Shown one piece after another: positions 43,174 through 54,810 of a stretch of DNA of 64,000 nucleotides (positions within the stretch are counted from its first letter, which is position 1; the number at the start of each line of letters is the position of its first letter). The position numbers were made by a program, and so were the translations under genes. The notes below the pieces were generated by a model that had not been told where the DNA came from, made no database searches, and was given only the letters and a program-made list of their open reading frames with translations. Origin of the DNA: Micromonospora_I sp040659735 (GTDB taxonomy: Bacteria > Actinomycetota > Actinomycetes > Mycobacteriales > Micromonosporaceae); NCBI RefSeq assembly GCF_040659735.1, contig NZ_JBFANZ010000007.1, positions 62,001-126,000 on the forward strand, in the 5' to 3' direction.

Positions 43174-44304
43174 ATGCCGTCCCCGAGTCGCCGGCGCCCG
43201 CCCACCCCTACCGCTCAGCGACGCCGCGGCCCCCGCTGGCCCCGCGTGCTGGTCGCTCTCGGTGCGGCGTTGATAATGATCAGCGGTACGGCGATCGTCG
43301 GCAGCAAAGTCCTCATCGACCGTTACACCGGCGGGGTCGCGCAGGACAACCTGCTGGCGGGGGCGGCGAAGGCCGCCACGCCCGGCAAGCCGCTCACCGG
43401 ACCGGTCAACATGCTGCTGCTCGGCGTGGACGAGCGGGCGCGCAACCCCGGTGACGTGCGGTCGGACACGATCATGATCTTGCACGTCCCGGCCTCGCAC
43501 GACCAGGCGTACCTGGTCTCGGTGCCCCGTGACACCTGGGTCGACGCGCCGCCATTCCCGCGCAGCGGCTTCACCGGCGGCGCCGCCAAGTTGACCGACG
43601 TGTTCCACGCCGGTGCGCAGGGCGGCGGCGGCCGGGCCGGCGGCGCCCAACTGGTGGCGTTGACCATCAAGCAGATCACCGGAATCGAGTTCAACGGCGC
43701 GGCGATCATCGACTTCAACGGGTTCAAGAACGTTGTCGACGCGCTCGGCGGGGTCGACCTCTGCGTCGACTACCGGGTGAAGTCGCAACACATGCGCATG
43801 GTCAACGGAAAGCCGATGTGGTTGGCCGACGCCCGCCAGTACGGCGGAGGCGAGGAGATCTGGCACGAAAAGGGCTGCCGGCACATGCCCGGCTGGTCCG
43901 CGCTGGACTACTCGCGGCAGCGTTACGGACTGCCCAACGGTGACTACGACCGGCAGCGCCACCAGCAGCAACTGGTCAAGGCGATCGGCAAGGAGGCGAT
44001 GAGTGCGGGCGTCATCAGCAACCCGGCGAAGCTCGACCGGGTCATCACGGCGGCCGGCAACGCGTTCATCCTGGACACCGGCGGCGTGCCGATGGCCGAT
44101 TTCATCTTCACGCTCAAGGGAATGGCCGCCAACGACGTGCTGCTGGTGAAGACGAACGGCGGCACGTTCAACCCCGTCGCCACGGCCAGCAGCGAGGTCG
44201 AGGGACTGAGCGCGGAAAGCCTGGAGATGTTCACCGCCCTGAAGCAGGGCCACCTCGACCAGTACGTGATCGAGCGCCCCGAACTGGTCTCGCGGGACGG
44301 TTAG
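43174..44304 (+). CDS. LytR-CpsA-Psr family cell-wall polymer ligase
   Basis: 376 residues: basic cytoplasmic tail, one transmembrane helix (~26-48), and an external LCP domain. Signatures are MLLLGVDERARNPGDVRSDTIM, VSVPRDTWV and VDALGGVDLCVD, with the Arg and Asp residues that bind pyrophosphate and metal. The enzyme would transfer a lipid-linked glycopolymer to peptidoglycan. The ATG at 43174 has AGGAG eight bases before it. Confidence 0.92.
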   Translation: MPSPSRRRPPTPTAQRRRGPRWPRVLVALGAALIMISGTAIVGSKVLIDRYTGGVAQDNLLAGAAKAATPGKPLTGPVNMLLLGVDERARNPGDVRSDTIMILHVPASHDQAYLVSVPRDTWVDAPPFPRSGFTGGAAKLTDVFHAGAQGGGGRAGGAQLVALTIKQITGIEFNGAAIIDFNGFKNVVDALGGVDLCVDYRVKSQHMRMVNGKPMWLADARQYGGGEEIWHEKGCRHMPGWSALDYSRQRYGLPNGDYDRQRHQQQLVKAIGKEAMSAGVISNPAKLDRVITAAGNAFILDTGGVPMADFIFTLKGMAANDVLLVKTNGGTFNPVATASSEVEGLSAESLEMFTALKQGHLDQYVIERPELVSRDG

Positions 44305-44426
44305 ATCCGGGCCGCACGGTGCGCCGGCGGTGCGCCGACCCGGCGGAGGACAACGGGGACGGTCGGCGGCGTATCCATCGACTCAGCGGGGTAATAGTGT
44401 CATACGTCGATCGAAGAGGTGGGCGG

Positions 44427-44870
44427 ATGGCGAACCGACGGATCTTCCAACGAAGCACACTGCTCGGCGGCCTCGTGGCGGCACTCGCGCTCAGCGGGTG
44501 CACCGGCGTGGGCGTCAGCTCGGCCCCCGACTCCGGTTCGGGGTCCTACCAGGTGTGGGGGCTCAACGAGGCCTCCAGCACGCTCAGCGGCTCCGACCGG
44601 AGCGTGGTGCTCAACGGCGACAACACCAACGGCAGCAAGGAGTTCTTCACCGCCGACGGGACGTGGAGCGCGGAGGGCTTCGTCCTGGACGACACCGCGG
44701 CGACGGCCGTGCGCGCCCTGACCGGCAAGCTCCCCGAGCGCACCGGTGACCCGCAGTGCCGCCGGCTGGTGCTCGTGGACGACGATCTGCTCGCGCGCAG
44801 CGCCGTCGCGGTCGTCGCCCCGGACGAGATCAGCGCCGACGGCCCGGTGGTCGCCGCGAAGCTGGACTGA
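44427..44870 (+). CDS. small lipoprotein of unknown function
   Basis: 147 residues with a lipoprotein signal: basic start ANRRIFQR, hydrophobic core, lipobox LSGC at ~24-27. The mature part is short, Ser/Gly/Asp-rich, with WGLNEAS and a central VLNGDNTNGSKEFF; I recognise no family. The ATG at 44427 has GAGG eight bases upstream. It follows the LCP gene by 122 bp in the same direction. Confidence 0.7.
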   Translation: MANRRIFQRSTLLGGLVAALALSGCTGVGVSSAPDSGSGSYQVWGLNEASSTLSGSDRSVVLNGDNTNGSKEFFTADGTWSAEGFVLDDTAATAVRALTGKLPERTGDPQCRRLVLVDDDLLARSAVAVVAPDEISADGPVVAAKLD

Positions 44871-45111
44871 CGCCGGACGGCGAGCGCCGGCCAGCGACGG
44901 CCGTCGACCGCTCGGCTCATCCGGCCGGCCGCCGGTCGCGTTCGGCGATTGATACCCGTCGCCATCCGTCGATGCCGTCGATACAGTCGTGACCAGCACA
45001 CATCGACGCATCTACACCCTCCGTCAGCACCGGTCGCACCCCGCCAGCACCGCGCCGACGCGGTTGCCGCGCACGCGATGCTGTCGCGACGGCGGAAAGG
45101 ACGGCCGTGTC

Positions 45112-46698
<1,587 letters not shown>

Positions 46699-46740
46699 CC
46701 CGATGCGCTGATACGACCATGCCTTGAGGGGAGGCCGGCG

Positions 46741-48207
46741 ATGACCACGACGGACATCAGCGTTCTCGCCGCGATGTTGCGGGCGGCGATCGGCGACGGG
46801 CAGGTGATCAGCGACCGGCAGGAGCTTCGCACGTACGAGTGCGACGGGCTCGCGCAGTACAAGGTCATCCCCGCTCTCGTCGCGCTCCCCCGCTCGGCGC
46901 AGGAATGCGCGGCGGTCGTGCGGGCCTGCGTCGAGGCGGCGGTGCCGTTCGTGGCTCGGGGCTCCGGCACCGGCCTTTCCGGCGGCGCTCTCCCGCACGC
47001 CGACGGGGTGCTCATCGTGACGTCGCAGCTGCGCGCCATCCGGGAGATCGCGCCCCAGGACGAACGGGCGGTGGTCGAACCGGGCGTCATCAACCTGCAG
47101 GTGACCCGCGCCGCCACCCCGTACGGCTACTACTACGCGCCGGACCCGTCGAGCCAGCAGATCTGCTCGATCGGCGGCAACGTCGCGGAGAACTCCGGCG
47201 GCGCGCACTGCCTCAAGTACGGCTTCACCACCAACCACGTCACCGGCCTGCAGGTGGTCACGCCGGACGGCGACCTCGTCCGGCTCGGCGGGCGGGCCCC
47301 GGACGCGCCCGGCTACGACCTGCTCGGCGCGTTCGTCGGGTCGGAGGGGACGCTGGGCATCGCCACCGAGGTGACCGTACGGCTGGTGCGGCTCCCCGAG
47401 TCGGTGCGCACGCTGCTCGCGGCTTTCCGCGGCACCGACGAGGCGGGCGCCGCGACCTCGGCGATCATCGGCGCGGGCGTGGTGCCGGCCGCGATCGAGA
47501 TGATGGACGCGCTGGCGATCGAGGCCGCGGAGGCGGCGGTGCACTGCGGTTACCCGCAGGGCGCCGGCGCGGTGCTGGTGGTCGAGCTGGACGGACCGGC
47601 GCCGGAGGTGGCGGCGCAGTTCACGCAGGTCGAGGGCTTCTGCCGGAGCAACGGGGCGTTCGAGATCCGGGTCGCCGCCGACGAGGCGGAGCGGGCGCTG
47701 TTCTGGAAGGGCCGCAAGTCGGCGTTCGCGGCGGTCGGGCGGATCAGCCCGGACTACATCGTGCAGGACGGGGTCATCCCCCGCACCGCCCTTCCCGAGG
47801 TGCTGCGCCGGATCGCCGAGATCTCCCGCGAGCGTGGGGTACGGGTCGCCAACGTCTTCCATGCCGGTGACGGCAACCTGCATCCGCTGGTGCTCTTCGA
47901 CGACAGCGTCGAAGGCCAGGCCGAGCAGGCGGAGGAGGTCTCCGGCGCGATCATCGACCTCTGCGTCGAGTACGGCGGCTCGATCACCGGCGAGCACGGG
48001 GTCGGGATGGACAAGGCGAAGTACATGCCGCGCATGTACAGCGACGACGACCTGGACACGATGCAACTGGTCCGCTGCGCGTTCGATCCGCGCGGGCTCG
48101 CCAACCCCGGCAAGGTCTTCCCGACGCCGCGGCTCTGCGGCGAGGTGCCGGGGCGGCACAAAGGGGCACATCCGTTGCAGGAGGCCGGCGTGGCGGAGGT
48201 GTTCTGA
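46741..48207 (+). CDS. glcD: glycolate oxidase FAD subunit GlcD
   Basis: 488-residue flavoprotein oxidising glycolate (or D-lactate) to glyoxylate (or pyruvate). FAD_binding_4 loop ARGSGTGLSGGALP and SIGGNVAENSGGAHCLKYG; C-terminal FAD-oxidase cap ending in the HAGDGNLHP metal site and TGEHGVGMDK. Works with GlcE and GlcF, encoded two and one bases further on. The ATG has GGGAGG at seven bases. Confidence 0.95.
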   Translation: MTTTDISVLAAMLRAAIGDGQVISDRQELRTYECDGLAQYKVIPALVALPRSAQECAAVVRACVEAAVPFVARGSGTGLSGGALPHADGVLIVTSQLRAIREIAPQDERAVVEPGVINLQVTRAATPYGYYYAPDPSSQQICSIGGNVAENSGGAHCLKYGFTTNHVTGLQVVTPDGDLVRLGGRAPDAPGYDLLGAFVGSEGTLGIATEVTVRLVRLPESVRTLLAAFRGTDEAGAATSAIIGAGVVPAAIEMMDALAIEAAEAAVHCGYPQGAGAVLVVELDGPAPEVAAQFTQVEGFCRSNGAFEIRVAADEAERALFWKGRKSAFAAVGRISPDYIVQDGVIPRTALPEVLRRIAEISRERGVRVANVFHAGDGNLHPLVLFDDSVEGQAEQAEEVSGAIIDLCVEYGGSITGEHGVGMDKAKYMPRMYSDDDLDTMQLVRCAFDPRGLANPGKVFPTPRLCGEVPGRHKGAHPLQEAGVAEVF

Positions 48208-48209
48208 CG

Positions 48210-49484
48210 ATGCCCGACGCCGCCCTCGCCGCGCTCCGCGGCGCCTCGCACGAGGCCAGCAGCCGCACCAACCACACCGACGGCGTGTGGCTCGCCGACG
48301 ACGAGCCGGTCCTGCCGGGGATACGGCCGCGCTACGTGGCGGCGCCCGGCTCCACCGCGGAAGCGGCCGCGGTGCTGCGGGCGGCCGCCGCGCACGACCT
48401 CGCCGTCGTGGTCTGCGGCGGGATGACGAAGCAGGACTGGGCGGCCCCGCCGCGCCGCTGCGACCTGGTGCTCAGCACCCGCCGGCTGATCGGCGTGGTC
48501 GAGCACGTCGCCGGCGACCTGATCGCGGTGGTGCGGGCCGGCACCCTGGTGACGGAGCTGCGGCAACTGCTCGCGCCCGCCGGACAGCAGCTCGCGCTCG
48601 ACGCCCCGCTGCCGGGCGCGACCGTCGGCGGCACGGTGGCGGTGAGTACCAGCGGTCCGCGCCGGATGCTCTACGGCACCGTCCGCGACCTGCTCATCGG
48701 CGTCACCGTGGTGCGGCCCGACGGGGTGGTGGCCCACGCCGGGGGCAAGGTGGTGAAGAACGTTGCCGGCTACGACCTCGGCAAGCTCATCACCGGCTCG
48801 TACGGCACGCTCGGCCTGGTCACCGAGTGCGCCTTCCGGCTGCACCCCTCCCCCGCCGCCAGCGCGTACGTGTCGCGCCGCGTCGCCGACCCGGCCGCCG
48901 CCGGCCGGCTCGTCGCCGACGTGCTCGGCGCGCAGGTGGTGCCGAGCGCGTTGGAGGTCGACGCCCCGCCCGAGGGCGGGTTCGAGGTGGTCGTGCTGCT
49001 GGAAGGGACGGCGGAGGGGGTCGCGGGACGGGCGGTGCGGACGATCCGGCTGCTCGGCGGGGACGCGGCGATCTCGGACGCGGCGCCGGGCTGGTGGTCG
49101 GCGTACCCGTGGGGGTCGGGCGACGTGGGGCTGAAGCTCACCGCGGCGCTCTCCGGGGTGCCGGCGCTCCTCGGGGCGGCCCTCGCCGCGCGCGAGCGGC
49201 ACGGCGTGCCGCTGCGGCTGCGTGGCTCGGCCGGCACCGGCGTCCTCTACGTCGGGCTGCCCGGCACGGCCGCGCCGCAGACCGTGGCCGGCGTCGTCGA
49301 CGCGCTGCGCGCCGCCGCGCGCGACGTCAGCGGGCACGCGGTGGTGCTGACCGCCCCGGCCGCGGTCCGCGAGCACGTCGACCTGTGGGGACCGGTCGAG
49401 GGCCTGGAGCTGATGCGCCGGATCAAGCAGCAGTTCGACCCCGACGCGCGGTTCGCGCCCGGACGCTTCGTGGGAGGGATCTGA
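48210..49484 (+). CDS. glcE: glycolate oxidase FAD-binding subunit GlcE
   Basis: 424 residues with an FAD_binding_4 fold: VVVCGGMTKQDWAAPPRR, TVGGTVAVSTSGPRRMLYG and KVVKNVAGYDLGKLITGSYG. Longer than typical GlcE (~350) owing to a fuller C-terminal cap. It starts two bases past glcD and ends one base before glcF, consistent with a GlcDEF complex. Confidence 0.92.
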   Translation: MPDAALAALRGASHEASSRTNHTDGVWLADDEPVLPGIRPRYVAAPGSTAEAAAVLRAAAAHDLAVVVCGGMTKQDWAAPPRRCDLVLSTRRLIGVVEHVAGDLIAVVRAGTLVTELRQLLAPAGQQLALDAPLPGATVGGTVAVSTSGPRRMLYGTVRDLLIGVTVVRPDGVVAHAGGKVVKNVAGYDLGKLITGSYGTLGLVTECAFRLHPSPAASAYVSRRVADPAAAGRLVADVLGAQVVPSALEVDAPPEGGFEVVVLLEGTAEGVAGRAVRTIRLLGGDAAISDAAPGWWSAYPWGSGDVGLKLTAALSGVPALLGAALAARERHGVPLRLRGSAGTGVLYVGLPGTAAPQTVAGVVDALRAAARDVSGHAVVLTAPAAVREHVDLWGPVEGLELMRRIKQQFDPDARFAPGRFVGGI

Positions 49485-49485
49485 G

Positions 49486-50934
49486 ATGACCGCGGGCATT
49501 CCCACCCAGGGCGGCGTCGACGCGACGAAGGGCAGCGCGCCGGCGAGCGCGCCGCGCGATGTCCTCGGCACCCTCGCTGCGCCGTCCGGCCCGCCCGCGT
49601 TCGACGACCACCACCCGCCCCGGCCCGAGCTGGTCTCCGACTGCGTCCACTGCGGCTTCTGCCTGCCGTCCTGCCCGACGTACGTGCTGTGGGGCGAGGA
49701 GATGGACTCGCCGCGCGGGCGCATCTACCTGATGAAACAGGGGCTCGACGGCGAGCCGCTGTCGGACTCGATGGTGCAGCACTTCGACGCCTGTCTCGGC
49801 TGCATGGCGTGCGTCACCGCCTGCCCGTCGGGAGTCCGGTACGACCGGCTCATCGAGGACACCCGGCAGCAGGTGGAGCGGCGGCACGCCCGGTCGCGCC
49901 GGGAACGGCTCCTGCGCGGGGCGATCTTCCGGCTCTTCCCGTACCCGAAGCGGCTGCGGCTGCTGCGCGCCCCGCTGCGGGCGTACCAGGCGACCGGCCT
50001 GCGCCGGCTGGTCGCCCGGACCGGGTTGCTCCCCCGGCTGGCGCCGACGCTCTCCGCGCTGGAGTCGCTGGCGCCCCGGTTGACCCGCCCGGAACGGCTG
50101 CCCCAGCGGGTGCCCGCGACCGGCCCGCGACGCGCGGTGGTCGGCATGCTCACCGGCTGCGTGCAGAGCGCGTTCTTCCCCGACGTCAACGCCGCGACCG
50201 CCCGGATCCTCGCCGCCGAGGGCTGCGAGGTGGTGGTGCTGCCGGACCGGCAGGGCTGCTGCGGCGCACTGAGCGTCCACAATGGTCGCGAGGCGGAGGC
50301 GCAACGCTTCGCGCGGAGGCTGATCGACGCGCTCGGCGCGGAGAGCCTCGACTACTTCGTGGTCAACGCGGCCGGATGCGGCTCGACGCTGAAGGAGTAC
50401 GGCACGCTGCTCGCCGACGACCCGGCGTACGCCGAGCGGGCGGCGGCGTTCAGCGCGACGGTGCGCGACCTGTCGGAGCTCCTCGCCGAGCTCGGTCCGG
50501 TGGCGCCGCGGCACCCGCTGCCGGTGACCGTCGCCTACCACGACGCCTGCCACCTGGCGCACGCCCAGGGGGTACGGGCCCAGCCCCGCGCGCTGCTCGC
50601 CGGCATCCCCGCCCTGACCGTGCGGGAGATCGCGGACGCCGACATCTGCTGCGGCTCGGCCGGCGTCTGGAACGTGCTCAACCCGGAGCCGGCCGCGCAG
50701 CTCGGCGAGCGCAAGGCCCGCGACGTGCTCGCGACCGGCGCCGAGCTGCTCGTCACCGCGAACCCCGGCTGCCTCATGCAGGTCGCGGCGTCGGTCCAGC
50801 GGATCGGCGGCACCCTCTCCCTCGCCCACACCGCCCAGGTGCTCGACGCGTCGATCCGCGGCCTGCCCGTCACGCACCTGCTCACCCGCTCCACCCGTTC
50901 CGCCTCCTCCCGTCCCCCCTCAGCGACGAGGTGA
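49486..50934 (+). CDS. glcF: glycolate oxidase iron-sulfur subunit GlcF
   Basis: 482 residues. Two 4Fe-4S motifs near residues 50-110 (CVHCGFCLPSCP and CLGCMACVTACP) pass electrons from the flavin subunits to the respiratory chain. Two later CCG domains (QGCCGALSVHNG; DICCGSAGVWN) bind further clusters. A cysteine-rich extra ~70-residue basic segment separates them. Starts one base after glcE. Confidence 0.95.
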   Translation: MTAGIPTQGGVDATKGSAPASAPRDVLGTLAAPSGPPAFDDHHPPRPELVSDCVHCGFCLPSCPTYVLWGEEMDSPRGRIYLMKQGLDGEPLSDSMVQHFDACLGCMACVTACPSGVRYDRLIEDTRQQVERRHARSRRERLLRGAIFRLFPYPKRLRLLRAPLRAYQATGLRRLVARTGLLPRLAPTLSALESLAPRLTRPERLPQRVPATGPRRAVVGMLTGCVQSAFFPDVNAATARILAAEGCEVVVLPDRQGCCGALSVHNGREAEAQRFARRLIDALGAESLDYFVVNAAGCGSTLKEYGTLLADDPAYAERAAAFSATVRDLSELLAELGPVAPRHPLPVTVAYHDACHLAHAQGVRAQPRALLAGIPALTVREIADADICCGSAGVWNVLNPEPAAQLGERKARDVLATGAELLVTANPGCLMQVAASVQRIGGTLSLAHTAQVLDASIRGLPVTHLLTRSTRSASSRPPSATR

Positions 50935-50937
50935 CCC

Positions 50938-52755
50938 ATGCTGGAGCAGTACACGATCATCACCGACCCGGTCGGTGATTCCGTCGCCCTATCCGCGATC
51001 TTCGCCGCCTTGCCGCTGCTGACCCTCTTCGTCCTGCTCGGCGCGCTGCGCATGAAGGCCTGGCTCGCCGGGCTCATCTCCCTCGCGGTCGCGCTGCTGG
51101 TCGCCGTTCTCGTCTACGCGATGCCGGCTGGGCAGGCGCTGCTCTCCGCGACCGAGGGCGCGGCGTTCGGCTTCTTCCCGATCCTGTGGATCGTCATCAA
51201 CGCGATCTGGGTCTACAACCTCACCGTCGAGAGCGGACACTTCGACGTGCTGCGCCGCTCCTTCGAACGGGTCAGCCCCGACATGCGGATCCAGGCCATC
51301 ATCATCGCGTTCTGCTTCGGCGCACTGCTGGAGGCGCTGGCCGGCTTCGGCACACCCGTGGCGATCACCGTGGTCATGCTGATGGCGCTCGGCTTCCGCC
51401 CGATCCACGCCGCCTCCGTCGCGCTCATCGCCAACACCGCGCCGGTGGCGTTCGGTGCGCTCGCCACCCCGATCGTCACGCTCGCCACCGTCACGAGCGG
51501 GGCCAGCGACGATGCCCGGCTCACCGTCGAGACCCTCGGCGCGATGGTCGGCCGACAGACCCCGATCCTCGCGGTCGTCGTGCCGCTCGTGCTCGTCGCC
51601 GTCGTCGACGGCCGGCGCGGAGTCCGGCAGACCTGGCCGGCCGCGCTCGTCGCCGGGATCTCCTTCGGCATCGCGCAGTTCGTCGCCGCCAACTACATCT
51701 CGGTGCCGCTCACCGACATCGTCGCGTCGCTGGTCTCCGCCGCCGCGGTCGTGGCGCTGGTGCGGGTCTGGCGTCCGGCCGAGTCGCCCAACCTGCACAG
51801 CGAGCGGACGACGACCAGCGCCGCCGTGCCGGCGGCCCGCAGCGGGGACCGGGACGTCGCCGCGCGCAGCACGGTCACCACGGGCGGCGGCGGGTCGACC
51901 GCGGGTGACGTCATCGGGGACGCGCCGGGCGAGCAGAGCGCCGTGGACCGGGACGCACCGGTCACGGCCGCCGGCGGCGGCGACCGGCCCGGCGTACGCA
52001 CGCGGGACAGCGGAGCGGAGGTGGCGCGGGCCTACACGCCGTACCTGATCATCATCGCCATCTTCTCGATCGCGAACCTCGGCGCGGTCAAGGACGCGCT
52101 GGCGGGCGAGCCGTGGACGGTGAAGTTCGCCTGGCCGGGGCTGGACGTCGTCAACAGCGCCGGTGCGCCGGTCTCGTCGATCACCTTCACCCTCAACTGG
52201 CTGCCGGCGGCCGGCAGCCTGATGATCCTCGCCGGCATCCTCACCGCGCTGGTGCTGCGCATCTCCGCCCGTCGCGCCCTGCGGGCCTACCTCGCCACCT
52301 ACGTCGAACTGCGGTACGCGATCGTCACGGTGATGGCGGTGCTGGCCCTGGCCTACGTGCTCAACCAGTCCGGGCAGACCAACACCCTCGGCGCGTTCCT
52401 GGCGCAGGCCGGTGGCGGTTTCGTCTTCCTCTCCGCGATCCTCGGTTGGATCGGCGTCGCGGTGACCGGATCGGACACGTCGGCGAACGCCCTCTTCGGC
52501 GCGCTGCAGGTGCAGACGGCGGCGCGGGCGGGGCTCGACCCGCTGCTGCTGGCGGCGGCGAACTCCTCCGGCGGCGTGATGGGCAAGATGATCAGCCCGC
52601 AGAACCTGGCGATCGCCGCCGCCGCGGTCGGCATGGCCGGCCGCGAGGGCGAGATCTTCCGCAAGGTGTTCGGGTGGAGCCTGCTCCTGCTGCTGTTCAT
52701 GTGCGTGATCGTGGCGCTGCAGGGCTCACCCGTGCTCGGTTGGATGGTGCCCTGA
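50938..52755 (+). CDS. L-lactate/glycolate permease (LctP/GlcA family)
   Basis: 605-residue proton symporter with about 13 hydrophobic helices; the AFCFGALLEALAGFGTPVAI stretch and the late NALFGALQVQTA are family marks. Residues ~280-362 form an unusual Ser/Thr/Gly/Asp-rich hydrophilic loop absent from compact relatives. Its place at the end of glcDEF makes glycolate or lactate the likely substrate. Begins three bases after glcF. Confidence 0.92.
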   Translation: MLEQYTIITDPVGDSVALSAIFAALPLLTLFVLLGALRMKAWLAGLISLAVALLVAVLVYAMPAGQALLSATEGAAFGFFPILWIVINAIWVYNLTVESGHFDVLRRSFERVSPDMRIQAIIIAFCFGALLEALAGFGTPVAITVVMLMALGFRPIHAASVALIANTAPVAFGALATPIVTLATVTSGASDDARLTVETLGAMVGRQTPILAVVVPLVLVAVVDGRRGVRQTWPAALVAGISFGIAQFVAANYISVPLTDIVASLVSAAAVVALVRVWRPAESPNLHSERTTTSAAVPAARSGDRDVAARSTVTTGGGGSTAGDVIGDAPGEQSAVDRDAPVTAAGGGDRPGVRTRDSGAEVARAYTPYLIIIAIFSIANLGAVKDALAGEPWTVKFAWPGLDVVNSAGAPVSSITFTLNWLPAAGSLMILAGILTALVLRISARRALRAYLATYVELRYAIVTVMAVLALAYVLNQSGQTNTLGAFLAQAGGGFVFLSAILGWIGVAVTGSDTSANALFGALQVQTAARAGLDPLLLAAANSSGGVMGKMISPQNLAIAAAAVGMAGREGEIFRKVFGWSLLLLLFMCVIVALQGSPVLGWMVP

Positions 52756-52786
52756 CCGCCGCGGAAAAACCGGCGGCGCGGGTCAG
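52752..52786. terminator. hairpin between convergent permease and GGDEF-EAL genes
   Basis: CTGACC (52752-52757) pairs with GGTCAG (52781-52786), with an inner GCCG/CGGC pair around AAAAA. It covers both stop codons. Position suggests a shared terminator. Confidence 0.5.
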
Positions 52787-54705
52787 CCGGTCGCGGCGGC
52801 GGCGTCGACGGTCGTGGAGTAGCTCCGCAGGGGCCACTCCCGACCGTCGAGCCAGCTTTCGAACGGCCCCGGACGGGCGATGCCGTAGCCCTGCGCGTAA
52901 TCCACACCGACCGTGCGCAGGCAGCTCAGGATCTCGTCGTTCTCGACGAACTCGGCGATGGTGCGCAGCCCCAACTGGTGGCCGATCCCGTTGACCGCCT
53001 CCACCATGTACCGGTCGACCGGGTCGTGGGTGATACCCCGGACGAAGTTGCCGTCGATCTTCAGGTAGTCGACGGGCAGGCTCTTGAGGTAGGCGAACGA
53101 CGACAGGCCGGCACCGAAGTCGTCGAGCGCGAAGTGGAACCCCATGCCACGGAGCTGGCTGATGAAGTCGGCCGCGGCGGCGAGATCGGCGATCGCGACG
53201 GTCTCGGTGATCTCGAAGCAGATGAGGTTCGGCGCGACACCGGTCACCATCAACTGCTCGCGGATGTGCGCGAGAAAGCCGCAGTCCCCGATGGACGGGC
53301 CGGAGAGGTTGATCGAGTAGCGGTCACCGTTCACCTCCCGGCCCGCATAGCGGCGGGCGAGGGTGGAGAAGGCGGAGGTCACCACCCAGCGGTCCAGCGC
53401 CGGCAGCAGGTCGTAGCGTTCGGCGGCGGGCAGGAAGAGTCCCGGGGCGACGATGCTCCCATCGGTGTCGCGCAGCCGCAGCAGCAGCTCGCCGAAGGTC
53501 CCGTAACCGTGGCCGGTCACCGGACTGATGGGCTGGAAGTAGAGCTCGAGCCGCTCTTCGCGCAGCGCGGCCATCACCCTGCCGGCCCAGTGCATCGCGT
53601 TGCGGTGACGGGCCAGGGCACCGTCGTCGGGCTCGTAGACCTCGACCCGGTTGCGCCCCTTGTTCTTGGCGGTGTAGCACGCCGCCTCGGCGGCCTCGAT
53701 GACGTCCTGCGGTCCCGGGGTCAGCGGCGTGACGGCGACGACGCCGACGCTCGCGGTGACCTCGAATGTCCGGTCCGCGAACGCGAACCGGCCCTGCGCG
53801 AGCCGGGTCCGGATCCGTTCGGCGACGGCCACCGCGGCCGGGAGGGTGTGTCCGGAGAGGAGCAGCGCGAATCGGTCGCCGCCGAGGCGGGCAAGGTCGG
53901 GGCCGTCGGGGTCCAGCTCCCGGATGGCGGCGGCGACCTGGCACAGCAGGGCGTCACCAGCGGCCTGGCCACCCGCCTCACTCACGATCTTGAAGCGGTC
54001 CAGATTCAGTACGCAGACCGCGTTCTGCGCATCGCCTGCCGGGAGAACCTCCGCGACCCGGCGTTCGAACTCCGTTCGGTTCAGCGCCCCGGTCAGCGCG
54101 TCGTGGCTGCTCTGGTACGCCAGTTCGGCGGCGGCCCGATGCTGGGCGTCCCGGGCGGTCTCGGTCAGTCGCCAGTTCACCAGCGACGCGACCGCGGCGG
54201 CACCGATGAACGTCGCGTGGATGGCCGCCCATTTGATCGGCTGATGCTGGGCGTCGGGATGGCTGTAGACCAGATGCGACGCGATCACGCCCACCACCGC
54301 GTGTTCGATCAACACGAATGCCGAGGCCACCAGGAACGTCAGCCAGTCCTGGTAGAACGTCATCACGAACATCATGACGAAGAAGTGGAAGTGCGCCTCG
54401 GTCAGCCCGTCCGCCAGGTGGACCAGGATCGCGGAGGATCCGACCAGCCCCAGGGTCGCGACGACCGAGCGCAACCGGCGGCCGATCTGGCGCCGGGCCG
54501 CCACCACGAGGATGACCATGAGGGGCGCCACGTCCAGGGCCGCATGCCCCGGCCCGCCGCCGCGCCACAACGCGAATGCGAACAGGCCGAGCGCGTGCAG
54601 TCCGATCAGCCAGAGGATCACGCGGTGGCGCATCGACCACTCGGTGGGCGTCAGCGGCAGTCCTCTCGGAAGCGCCCCGCGCACAGCGTCGATCAGTCCA
54701 TTCAC
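52783..54705 (-). CDS. membrane GGDEF-EAL protein, probably c-di-GMP phosphodiesterase
   Basis: 640 residues. Five or so N-terminal helices (~27-180) include the histidine-rich turn EAHFHFFVMMF and EHAVVGVIASHLVYSHP, a probable metal- or heme-linked sensor. The GGDEF domain (~200-360) has GGDRF in place of GGDEF and lacks an RxxD site, so it is likely inactive or GTP-binding only. The EAL domain keeps the metal and catalytic set in YSINLSG, CFEITET, FALDDFGAG, YLKIDG and AEFVEN; its signature reads ELLLR. The start is GTG at 54705. It lies downstream of the MerR-clamp gene on the same strand, 105 bp away. Confidence 0.9.
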   Translation of the reverse strand: MNGLIDAVRGALPRGLPLTPTEWSMRHRVILWLIGLHALGLFAFALWRGGGPGHAALDVAPLMVILVVAARRQIGRRLRSVVATLGLVGSSAILVHLADGLTEAHFHFFVMMFVMTFYQDWLTFLVASAFVLIEHAVVGVIASHLVYSHPDAQHQPIKWAAIHATFIGAAAVASLVNWRLTETARDAQHRAAAELAYQSSHDALTGALNRTEFERRVAEVLPAGDAQNAVCVLNLDRFKIVSEAGGQAAGDALLCQVAAAIRELDPDGPDLARLGGDRFALLLSGHTLPAAVAVAERIRTRLAQGRFAFADRTFEVTASVGVVAVTPLTPGPQDVIEAAEAACYTAKNKGRNRVEVYEPDDGALARHRNAMHWAGRVMAALREERLELYFQPISPVTGHGYGTFGELLLRLRDTDGSIVAPGLFLPAAERYDLLPALDRWVVTSAFSTLARRYAGREVNGDRYSINLSGPSIGDCGFLAHIREQLMVTGVAPNLICFEITETVAIADLAAAADFISQLRGMGFHFALDDFGAGLSSFAYLKSLPVDYLKIDGNFVRGITHDPVDRYMVEAVNGIGHQLGLRTIAEFVENDEILSCLRTVGVDYAQGYGIARPGPFESWLDGREWPLRSYSTTVDAAAATG

Positions 54706-54810
54706 TGCCCTCTGATCGGCGCATCAGGGGAAAAATAAAGCAATGTCGGATAACATCCAATCCGACCGCCCCACCCTGCCGGGAGCGGCCGGATCGGACG
54801 GCCGCACGAC

